This document shows, piece by piece, positions 24,268 to 31,410 of a DNA stretch of 35,131 nucleotides. The DNA comes from JBCCBV01 sp039033855 (lineage in GTDB: Bacteria > Planctomycetota > Phycisphaerae > Phycisphaerales > Phycisphaeraceae). The notes beneath the pieces were generated by a model, which searched no databases, was not told the origin of the DNA, and saw only the letters and a program-made list of their open reading frames with translations. The stretch covers positions 1-35,131 of the forward strand of contig JBCCBV010000024.1 in NCBI GenBank assembly GCA_039033855.1, in the 5' to 3' direction. The stretch's first letter is position 1; each line of letters begins with the position of its first letter. Both the position numbers and the translations under genes were made by a program.

Positions 24268-25851
24268 ATGCCGGTCGGACCCCTGCCAGCTCGATCCCCA
24301 TTAGACGCGGACCCGGTCCGCGGCCCGGACGCTGACCCGCCGCTCGGCTACGTCGAGCCGGACTCGGGCGCCGCTGTGCCCGGCCAGACTGCCGTCGATC
24401 ACGCGACCGAGCAGGCCCCCGAAGCGCCCAACCCGTCGTCCTACCCCACCATCTGGGGCCACGACCCCTCGGCCCTGCACGACCGATTCTGGGCCGCCCG
24501 GTCGGTTCAGGTGGTTCGGGCCGGGAGCCCGGTCGAGCTGACCGACGCCGCCGACCTGTTCCTGCTGGTCGACCAGGCCTGCCTCACGATCTTCCGCCTG
24601 GGCCAGCTGGCCGACACCCTGGCGTGGTTGCGCCCCAAGGCGCTGGTCGTCCGGCTGCACAGCCTCAGCGAAGGCGGCTACCGCGAGCGCGTGGTGTCCG
24701 ACCCCGACGAGCGGTTTGTCCGCTTCAGCCGCGATTACAGCTCAACCGACTGGCGGCTCGGTCGGGTGGCGCTGACCGGCTCGAAAGACATCGCCCAGGC
24801 CTGGCAGCAGGCGCCCGAGGCCCGCACCGCCTGGCGTGCCCTGCGCAAGCGCGTCGACCCGGCCCAGCGGTCCACGCTCGGCACCGAGGGCCGTGTGTTC
24901 GACCGCAACGACCCCCGCCAGGCCGCCGAGTTTGTCGACGGGCTAGTCCGCATCTGGCGCAAGCCCGACGCCACCATCGCCCGGGCCCGCAAGCTCGAGG
25001 GCGACGTGTTCCGCGACGCCCAGACCCACGGCCGCCCGCCGACGCGTTTCGTGGGCCCGGTGTGGATCGGCGCCGGACGCGACTTGCGCGAGGTCGACGC
25101 CGTGGTCGGACCGGCCGTGCTCTGGGACGACCCCGACCAAAAGCCCGCCGTCGAGGCCATCGCCTGGAAGTCGCCCGACGGCAGCGACCTGACCGCGCCG
25201 CCCACCCCCGACGTGGCCAAGGTCAAACGCCTGACCACGCTCCAACGCGCGACCAAGCGGGCGTTCGACATCGGCTTCTCGCTGAGCCTGCTCATGGTGG
25301 CCCTGCCGGTGTTCCCGCTGGTCATGCTGGCGATCTGGATCGAGGACCGCGGGCCGTTCTTCTTCGCCCATCGGCGGGAAACCAAGGGCGGCGTCGAGTT
25401 CCCCTGCCTCAAGTTCCGCACGATGAAAAAGAACGCCGAGCAGCTCAAGGCCGAGCTCATGGCCGCCAACCAGGCCGACGGCCCCCAGTTCTTCATCGAG
25501 GACGACCCCCGCCACACCCGCGTCGGCCGGTTCCTGCGCAAGTTCAACATCGACGAGCTGCCCCAGCTGGTCAACGTGCTGGTCGGCCATATGTCGATCG
25601 TCGGGCCCCGCCCGAGCCCGCACAAAGAAAACCAGTTCTGCCCGCCCTGGCGCGAGGCCCGCCTGTCGGTCCGCCCCGGCATCACCGGCCTCTGGCAGGT
25701 CATGCGCTCCCGCGACCACGGCAAGGACTTCCAGGAGTGGATCCGCTACGACATCGAATACGTCGAGAACCTGTCCTGGCAGATGGACATCAAGATCCTC
25801 TGGCTCACGTTCCTGATGATGACCAAGCTTGGCAAGCTGTTCGGCAAGTGA
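24268..25851 (+). CDS. Polyprenyl-phosphate sugar-1-phosphate transferase (priming transferase) with soluble N-terminal region
   Basis: A 527-residue protein starting at ATG 24268, 16 bases after the kinase gene. The C-terminal 200 residues are a bacterial sugar transferase: KRAFDIGFSLSLL (330-342) opens the membrane re-entrant helix, then GPFFFAHRRETKGGVEFPCL, KFRTMKKNAEQL, FLRKFNIDELPQLVNVLVGH with the catalytic D429-E430, MSIVGPRPSPH, and RPGITGLWQVMRSRDHGKDF. Such enzymes transfer a sugar-1-phosphate to undecaprenyl phosphate to start polymer synthesis. Unlike WbaP, the first 320 residues contain no membrane helices. They are soluble and include a hexapeptide-like stretch, GPVWIGAGRDLREVDAVVGP (263-282). 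This N-terminal part may bind a partner, perhaps the degenerate nucleotidyltransferase encoded at 20439; that is speculation. Confidence 0.93.
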   Translation: MPVGPLPARSPLDADPVRGPDADPPLGYVEPDSGAAVPGQTAVDHATEQAPEAPNPSSYPTIWGHDPSALHDRFWAARSVQVVRAGSPVELTDAADLFLLVDQACLTIFRLGQLADTLAWLRPKALVVRLHSLSEGGYRERVVSDPDERFVRFSRDYSSTDWRLGRVALTGSKDIAQAWQQAPEARTAWRALRKRVDPAQRSTLGTEGRVFDRNDPRQAAEFVDGLVRIWRKPDATIARARKLEGDVFRDAQTHGRPPTRFVGPVWIGAGRDLREVDAVVGPAVLWDDPDQKPAVEAIAWKSPDGSDLTAPPTPDVAKVKRLTTLQRATKRAFDIGFSLSLLMVALPVFPLVMLAIWIEDRGPFFFAHRRETKGGVEFPCLKFRTMKKNAEQLKAELMAANQADGPQFFIEDDPRHTRVGRFLRKFNIDELPQLVNVLVGHMSIVGPRPSPHKENQFCPPWREARLSVRPGITGLWQVMRSRDHGKDFQEWIRYDIEYVENLSWQMDIKILWLTFLMMTKLGKLFGK

Positions 25852-25932
25852 GTCTCTTTGTTAGCGTCGAGGGTACAGGGAGGTTCCGCGGATCGCCCTG
25901 AAACCGTAAGCATTTCGCAGGGGGCTGAGTCG

Positions 25933-26298
25933 ATGAAACGCATTCCCCGCTGGGGAAAGATCACACTTGTTGCTGTGGTGTGCCTGATTGCCGTGTCGGC
26001 AATCTGGCTATCTCGCCCTGTGCAGTTCAGGCCCGTGCTCATGATGACGCCGCTTCATGGCGACATGCAGTTGCACTACACAGATGAACTCATGCAAGAT
26101 GAAGCCTTCGTGGCGGGCTTGATTGAGGTGCTCGACGGATACGCCATCCGCTATCGATGGAGTGATCAAACCTTGATGGTCCCGAGAAGCGTGATGAGTG
26201 ACCGGGATTTGGCCTGGAACTTCACCACAAAGGCAGGGGGCACTGAGGCTTGGTTCAGGATCCACGGCAAGGATCAGAAGGATTGGAGCCCCCTCTAG
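25933..26298 (+). CDS. Small membrane-anchored protein of unknown function
   Basis: A 121-residue protein. ATG 25933 is preceded by AGGGGG about nine bases upstream. Residues 10-27 (ITLVAVVCLIAVSAIWLS) form a signal anchor or uncleaved signal peptide; the remaining 90 residues (MQLHYTDELMQDEAFVAGLI, YAIRYRWSDQTLMVPRS) would be periplasmic. I do not recognise a family. The three lines from 26041 to 26220 are about 54 percent GC, against about 72 percent in a sampled line of the gene upstream, and codons ending in A or T are more frequent. This suggests a recent arrival or weak selection. It converges with the permease gene downstream, with 31 bases between the stops. Confidence 0.65.
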   Translation: MKRIPRWGKITLVAVVCLIAVSAIWLSRPVQFRPVLMMTPLHGDMQLHYTDELMQDEAFVAGLIEVLDGYAIRYRWSDQTLMVPRSVMSDRDLAWNFTTKAGGTEAWFRIHGKDQKDWSPL

Positions 26299-26329
26299 CC
26301 CGCTTAGGTGAGAGGCTGAACACGGAGAC

Positions 26330-27628
26330 CTATCGACGACGTGAGCATTCCGCTCGCTTTTCGCGCCACTTAGTTGGCCGGGGAGGGCGTGACGCCTGTC
26401 TTTGCAACGCCTTGCTGCGTGCGTTCAAGCGCTTGCTGAAGTGCCAAACCATTGCGCCGATCAGCAGGGCGGCCGCGGCGTAGCCCAGCCAGTTGCCGCC
26501 ATGGTCGTGGCCCATCGACACCTGCCCGGCCACGTTGATCGACAACGCCGCCGCCAGCGCGTCCACGGCCATGCCGGCCGCGACCGACACCACGGTCATC
26601 GAGACCAGGAACACCCACGCCGACCGGGTCCCGAGCTCTTTCCGCAGCAATGCGAAGGTCGCCAGGTTGGTCGCCGGCCCGGCCAGCAGGAACACCACCA
26701 CCACGCCGGGCGAGGCCCCGGCCGCGAGCATCGCCGCCGCCAAGGGCACCGACGCTGTGGCGCAGAGGTACATCGGCACGCCCACGAGCACCGCCGCGAG
26801 CATGCCGATCGGGCCGCGACCGACCTCGGCCAGCCAGCCCTCGGGCGCCAGCGCCGCCACCGCCGCCGCGGCGATGACGCCGATCGCGATCCACCCCGCG
26901 ATGTCGGGCAGCAGGTTCGTGAACGCGTAGCGGACCCCGGAAAGGCCTCGCCGGACCCATCCGTCGGGCGCGACGGTCTTGTTTTGCTCAGCACTGCAGC
27001 AGGACCCGGCGGCCGGCGCCTCGGCCTGGGAGACGCAGCAACTCGATACAGCGGCCGGCTCGGGCTCGGCTTTCGATGAACAACACGACGATGCGCTTGC
27101 CGGCGCCGGCTCCACTTGCTTAGAACCACAACAATCCCCGCCCCCGGAATCCCCGCTCCCGGAATCCTCATTCATCGAAGGGGCATCGGACGTTCCCGCG
27201 ATGGGCAGGGCGGTGGCGGGCTTGCGTTTTTCGCCGAAGACCTCGACCGACCAGCCCACCAATGTTGCGGTCAGGATGCCCACGGCCGGGCGGACCCAGG
27301 CGAGGAACGGCCCCAGCAGCCCGTAGGTCACGGCGATGGAATCCACCCCGTTGGCCGGTGTGCTGACCAGGAAGCTGGACGTGGCGCCCCGGCCGGCCCC
27401 TTGGCGCCGCAGGTCCACCGCCACCGGCAGCACCGAGCACGAGCACAACGGAAGCGGCGTGCCCACGACCGCGGCCCGCACCGGCGCCCACTTCGACTGC
27501 CCGCCCAGCCAGCGCAGCACCAGCCGTTGCGGCAGCCAGGCCCGCACCAGGCCGGCCGACACCAGGCCCAGCACCAGCCAGGGCGCCAGCTCGAGGATCA
27601 CGTCCAGCAGTGCGTTCAAGAAGGGCAT
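26330..27628 (-). CDS. SO_0444-type Cu/Zn efflux permease (DUF318) with cysteine-rich loop
   Basis: A 432-residue membrane protein; the ATG is at 27628 on the minus strand. Two bundles of helices flank a cytosolic loop. The first half has LELAPWLVLGLVSAGLVRAW and the family signature VVGTPLPLCSCSVLPVAVDL (Cys62, Cys64), then SFLVSTPANGVDSIAVTYGL. The second half has IAGWIAIGVIAAAAVAALAP, VGVPMYLCATASVPLAAAML and VFLLAGPATNLATFALLRKE. The loop (about residues 160-215) holds four Cys-Cys pairs at 166/167, 182/183, 197/198 and 210/211, each followed by a short polar stretch. The SO_0444 family is annotated for copper/zinc efflux; the Cys pairs are plausible metal ligands. No metal regulator gene is adjacent. 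Confidence 0.9.
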   Translation of the reverse strand: MPFLNALLDVILELAPWLVLGLVSAGLVRAWLPQRLVLRWLGGQSKWAPVRAAVVGTPLPLCSCSVLPVAVDLRRQGAGRGATSSFLVSTPANGVDSIAVTYGLLGPFLAWVRPAVGILTATLVGWSVEVFGEKRKPATALPIAGTSDAPSMNEDSGSGDSGGGDCCGSKQVEPAPASASSCCSSKAEPEPAAVSSCCVSQAEAPAAGSCCSAEQNKTVAPDGWVRRGLSGVRYAFTNLLPDIAGWIAIGVIAAAAVAALAPEGWLAEVGRGPIGMLAAVLVGVPMYLCATASVPLAAAMLAAGASPGVVVVFLLAGPATNLATFALLRKELGTRSAWVFLVSMTVVSVAAGMAVDALAAALSINVAGQVSMGHDHGGNWLGYAAAALLIGAMVWHFSKRLNARSKALQRQASRPPRPTKWREKRAECSRRR

Positions 27629-27834
27629 CGCGAGATTCTAGTCGAGCGGTGCGGTTTCTCGATTTGCGAGCCGGACACTGCAAGACGAGCCGCGAGCGTG
27701 AGCGAGCGGGGCATGCCAGAGGTGACATCGATGCCAGTCGGTGGCATCCGCGATACTTCTCGCTTCTGCCGGGGGCCCCGCTCCCTGACGGTCGCGGCTC
27801 GTCATGAGTCGATGTGCCCCCCACCAGCCGCCCC
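27629..27834. other. 206-bp intergenic region between two minus-strand genes
   Basis: It lies between the start of the permease gene and the stop of the ABC transporter gene. It is mostly occupied by the REP-like inverted pair described separately (27684-27803). No promoter for the permease gene could be picked out with confidence, although that gene must be read from here or from further upstream. Confidence 0.5.
27684..27803. repeat. REP-like inverted repeat pair with inner hairpin
   Basis: The left arm (27684-27712) and the reverse complement of the right arm (27775-27803) agree at 26 of 29 positions; both begin GACGAGCCGCGA and end GAGCGGGGC. Between the arms a perfect 7-bp stem, GATGCCA (27730-27736) and TGGCATC (27742-27748), has a 5-base loop. 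The overall shape is a 120-bp palindrome-like unit, like a BIME (paired REP) or a small non-autonomous element. I recall similar GAGCCGCGA...GAGCGG units from other planctomycete genomes, but no search was made. No transposase is adjacent. Confidence 0.75.
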
Positions 27835-29658
27835 TCACGCCCGCCAGAGGGTGCGGTACAGGTCGCAGCGGTCCATCAGTTCGTCGTGTTTGCCGCGGTC
27901 GACGATACGGCCCTGGTCCATCACGCAGATGCAGTCGGCCTCCACCACGTTCGACAGCCGGTGGGCGATCAGCAGCACGGTGCGTCCTTTGCGGAACCGG
28001 GTCAACGCCTGGGCGATGCGGGCCTCGGACTCGGTGTCGATCTGGCTGGTGGCCTCGTCGAGAATGAGGATGGCCGGGTCGCGCAAAATGGCCCGGGCGA
28101 TGCAAAGCCGTTGGCGTTGCCCGCCGGAAAGCCCGGCCCCGGCTTCACCCAGCACGGTGTCGTAGCCGTGGGGCAGGGCGGCGACAAAGTCGTGGGCCTC
28201 GGCGGCCTTGGCGGCCTCTTCGATCGCGGCGCGGGGCACGTGCCGACGGCCGTAGGCCACGTTGTCGGCGATGGTCCCTTCGAACAGAACCGACTGCTGC
28301 GACACCACCGCGATCTGCTTCCGCAAGCTGCGCACACGATGGTCGAGGATCGGCTGGCCATCGACCAGCACCCGGCCGTGGGTCGGGTCGATCAGCCGGG
28401 TCAGAAGGTGCATGAGCGTGCTCTTGCCCGAGCCGTTGGGGCCGACGAGCGCGATCATCTGCCCGAACGAGGCCTCGAGGTCGATGCCGGCGACGGCGTC
28501 GCGCTCGGCCTTGGGGTAGCGGTAACGGACGTCTTCAAACCGCAGGCTCTGGGCGTGGCGGGGCAGGTCGGGTCGGCGGGGGCTGGGGTCCTCGCGTGTG
28601 TCGGGTTCGACCGGCAGTTGGAAGACTTCATCGACGCGCTCCGCGGCGGCGCCGGCCTCTTGCAGGTCGTTGACCAGGTTGGCCAAGGGCCGCAGCGACG
28701 CCCCGGCCAGCGCCAGCGCCGCCAGTACCTTCACCACGTCTGCGGGGTCGGCGGAGCCTTGCTCGACGTACCACGCGGCCACCAGCCCGACCCCCATCAC
28801 CCCGATCAGCCCGAGCAGCTCGACGACCGGCGACGACAGCGCCCGGGCGGTGCGGGCCTTGAGCTCCTGCCGGAGCAGGTTTTTGTTGATCGCGTGGAAC
28901 CGGCGGCGTTCGTACCCCTCGGCCTGGTGGGCGCGGACGACCGGGAGCGCCTGCACCGATTCCTGCATGGCGCCGAGCATGTGCCCGGCCTGCTTCATGG
29001 CCCGCTTGGACGCCTTGCGGATCCGCCGGCCAAACGTGCGGATCAGCAGGAAGATGACCGGCGCCCCGGCCAGAAAGATGCCGGTCAGCTGCCAGTTGTA
29101 GACCAGCGCCGCGCCGAGGTACGCCACGCCGAGCAAGATGTTGCGCACGGCCTTGCCCAGCAGCGCGTTGAAGCCCCGGGCCAGGCGCGAAGTGTCGCCC
29201 ACCACCTTCGCCAGGTTGTCGCCGGTGCCCATGGCGCTCGCCTGGGCCCAGGGGGTTTCGAGCAGGCGTCGGAACGCCATCGAACGCACGCGCGTCACTA
29301 CGCGGAAGGCGATGCTCAGCGTCACCGCCTGGTGCAGGAAGCGCATCGACCCGCCGAGCAGCCCGAGCAGCAGGATCACGCCGAAGGTCAGCCCGAGCGC
29401 CGCGAACGAACTGGTGGGCAGGTAGTCGGCCAGGTGGGTGAAGTCGCCGACGTTGTCGACCACGCGCGGGTCGGCCAGCGCCTCGCGCATGGCTTCTTGA
29501 AGCGTCTGTTGCCCCTCGAACAGCAGCTCAAAGACGCCCAGCAGCGTCGAGAGCGTGGCCACGGCGGTGGCGGCGTCGAGAAGCGACGCCACGATCGCCA
29601 CGGCCATCAGCCGGCGGTAGCGCAGCATCATCCGGGCGTATTTCCAATAGCTCTTCAA
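27835..29658 (-). CDS. MsbA-like ABC transporter, fused permease and ATPase
   Basis: A half-transporter of 607 residues from TTG 29658 on the minus strand, chosen because family homology begins there (KSYWKYARMMLRYRRLMAVA). ATG 29772 would add 38 Pro/Arg-rich residues with poorer GC at third positions (25 of 37 codons by hand count). About six transmembrane helices are followed by the ATPase: Walker A ALVGPNGSGKSTLMHLL, Q-loop IAVVSQQSVLFEGTIADNVA, signature GAGLSGGQRQRLCIARA, Walker B AILILDEATSQID and H-loop LLIAHRLSNVVEAD. The family flips lipids or lipid-linked glycans at the inner membrane. It may export a product of the glycan loci nearby, or lipid A; neither can be shown here. Confidence 0.92.
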   Translation of the reverse strand: MKSYWKYARMMLRYRRLMAVAIVASLLDAATAVATLSTLLGVFELLFEGQQTLQEAMREALADPRVVDNVGDFTHLADYLPTSSFAALGLTFGVILLLGLLGGSMRFLHQAVTLSIAFRVVTRVRSMAFRRLLETPWAQASAMGTGDNLAKVVGDTSRLARGFNALLGKAVRNILLGVAYLGAALVYNWQLTGIFLAGAPVIFLLIRTFGRRIRKASKRAMKQAGHMLGAMQESVQALPVVRAHQAEGYERRRFHAINKNLLRQELKARTARALSSPVVELLGLIGVMGVGLVAAWYVEQGSADPADVVKVLAALALAGASLRPLANLVNDLQEAGAAAERVDEVFQLPVEPDTREDPSPRRPDLPRHAQSLRFEDVRYRYPKAERDAVAGIDLEASFGQMIALVGPNGSGKSTLMHLLTRLIDPTHGRVLVDGQPILDHRVRSLRKQIAVVSQQSVLFEGTIADNVAYGRRHVPRAAIEEAAKAAEAHDFVAALPHGYDTVLGEAGAGLSGGQRQRLCIARAILRDPAILILDEATSQIDTESEARIAQALTRFRKGRTVLLIAHRLSNVVEADCICVMDQGRIVDRGKHDELMDRCDLYRTLWRA

Positions 29659-29892
29659 CGGCCGTGGCTCGCGGGTCGGTCGGGCGATCGGTAGGCCCGG
29701 TGCGGCCGGGTACGGTACTGGCCCGGGCGGTTTCGCGCGCCCTGGAAACCCGTTTTGACGGCGTGGCCGCATCCGTTGGCATGATCCAAGCCCCCGCGAG
29801 GTTGACCCCGCATCGCTCGTTCTCCTTCCCACCTCAAGGCCCGTTGTGCGACCCCGCCCGAACCACGGGTCGGCAAGGCCCGAGTCGTCGCC
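29659..29892. promoter_or_regulatory. Divergent intergenic region, possible promoter for the GT-C gene
   Basis: This 234-bp region separates the divergent ABC transporter and GT-C genes, so promoters for both should lie in it. On the plus strand TTGACG (29755-29760) and CATGAT (29780-29785) are 19 bases apart, which is wide for a sigma-70 site. Nothing convincing was seen on the minus strand. The part from 29659 to 29772 could instead be coding for a longer ABC transporter N-terminus. Confidence 0.25.
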
Positions 29893-31410
29893 TTGGCCGG
29901 CCTGGCTTTGCTCGTGGTGTTGATGGCCGTGTCGGCCTGGCTGGGCACCGGGCTCGACCGCTGGGCCCAGGCGTTCGACCACGACCGTCTGCTGGTTCTG
30001 GTCGGGGTGATGACGGCCGCCGGGGCGGTGTACGTGGCCGCCAGCCTGGGCGCGGTGCGCTGGTCGCGCAGCGCTGCTGCTGGGCGCGGGCTGGTGTGGG
30101 CGATCGTGCTGGGCGGTTTGTTGATCCGGCTGCCGTGGTTCTTCGGCGACCCGCTGCTCGAAGACGACCACTTCCGCTACCTCTGGGACGGTCAGGTGAC
30201 GGCCATCGGCGAAGACCCTTACGCGCTTTCGCCCACCGAAATCCTGGCCGGTCTCGACCCGAACGCCACCCCCGAACCGCCGCAAGGTCCGCTGTGGGAC
30301 GCCGCCCGCGATGCGCAAGCGCGTGACACGCTTGGTCGGATCAACCACCCGGAGGTGCGCACCATCTACCCGCCGGTGGCGCAGCTCGGCTTCGCCGTGG
30401 CCCAGGCGATCACGCCCTATCGGGTGTTCGGGCTCCGGCTGCTGTTCCTGGTGTGCGAAGTGCTGACGGTCTGGGGTTTGTGGGTGGCGTTACGACGCTT
30501 AGGTCGCCCGACCGGCTGGGCCGCGGTCTACGCGTGGAACCCGCTGCTGGCGTGGTCGCTTATTGGTGCAGCGCACATGGACGCCCTGATCCTGCCGTGC
30601 TTGGCTTGGGCGCTTGCGAGCGCGGCGCGGGGCGGGGTGATCGGCGCCTCGGGCCTGCTGGCCGTGGCCGCGGGGGTGAAGCTCTGGCCGGCGATGCTGG
30701 CGCCGCTGCTCTGGCGTTCGTTTTGGAAACGGCCGGTGTCGGCCGGCTTGGGCGCGCTGGTGTTTTGCGCGGTGACGATCGTGCTGGTCGTGCCCCCGAT
30801 CGCCGCCATCGAAAAACCTACGGGCGGCCACGACGCCGGCCTGCTGGCTTACTCCAGCCGCTGGCGGTTTAACGATGCGCTCTTTTCGGTCTTCTACAAC
30901 CACTATTTGGAGGAGATCGGCGACACCGACAAGCTCCAGCCCAAGGTCAAGTCGGCGTCGCGCCAGGCCGCGGCGGTGGCGCTATTCGGCGTGCTCGGCG
31001 TGGCGATGCTGCTGCCCGGCAGCGTGTCGCGCGATCCGGATGACTCAAGCGCCGCCAAGCGCAACCGGCAAGCCGGCCTGGCGGTGTCGCGCAGATGGCT
31101 CATCGCAACGGCGGCGCTGTTCATGCTCTCGCCCACGCAGCTGCCTTGGTACGCCGTATGGCTGGCGCCGATGCTGGTGCTCACGCCCAGCGTGGGGTTG
31201 ATGCTGTACGCCGGGTCGCTGCCCTTGTATTACCTCTGGCTCCACCCCGCACCGCCTTGGGGGCTCGGGCTCGAAACCTCGCCCTGGGTGCAGAACGGCG
31301 TGGTGTGGGCCGTACTCCTGTTAGAGGGCCTGGCCCTGGGCTTGTGGTGGGCTTGGCGCCGGGCCAAAGCCGGCAAGGCAAGCAAGCCGCCCCCGAACGC
31401 ATCGTCATGA
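29893..31410 (+). CDS. GT-C mannosyltransferase-like membrane glycosyltransferase
   Basis: A 505-residue protein with about twelve hydrophobic helices. TTG 29893 is the first start codon in the frame before the first helix (LAGLALLVVLMAVSAWLG); ATG 29923 is inside that helix. The first loop carries LLEDDHFRYLWDGQVTAIGE followed by DPYALSP, the DD/RYxWDGxxxxxGxxPY motif of polyprenyl-phosphate-mannose transferases. TIYPPVAQLGFAVAQAI and LIGAAHMDALILPCLAWALA are further conserved loops. It is coupled by ATGA to the next gene, a polyprenyl-phosphate glycosyltransferase fusion that may make its donor. The acceptor is unknown. Confidence 0.88.
   Translation: MAGLALLVVLMAVSAWLGTGLDRWAQAFDHDRLLVLVGVMTAAGAVYVAASLGAVRWSRSAAAGRGLVWAIVLGGLLIRLPWFFGDPLLEDDHFRYLWDGQVTAIGEDPYALSPTEILAGLDPNATPEPPQGPLWDAARDAQARDTLGRINHPEVRTIYPPVAQLGFAVAQAITPYRVFGLRLLFLVCEVLTVWGLWVALRRLGRPTGWAAVYAWNPLLAWSLIGAAHMDALILPCLAWALASAARGGVIGASGLLAVAAGVKLWPAMLAPLLWRSFWKRPVSAGLGALVFCAVTIVLVVPPIAAIEKPTGGHDAGLLAYSSRWRFNDALFSVFYNHYLEEIGDTDKLQPKVKSASRQAAAVALFGVLGVAMLLPGSVSRDPDDSSAAKRNRQAGLAVSRRWLIATAALFMLSPTQLPWYAVWLAPMLVLTPSVGLMLYAGSLPLYYLWLHPAPPWGLGLETSPWVQNGVVWAVLLLEGLALGLWWAWRRAKAGKASKPPPNASS

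Noticed and set aside
27814..29694. Plus-strand open frame opposite the ABC transporter
   Set aside because: It is antisense to a clear MsbA-like gene with all ATPase motifs, and its translation is His/Gln/Arg-rich without domain signals.
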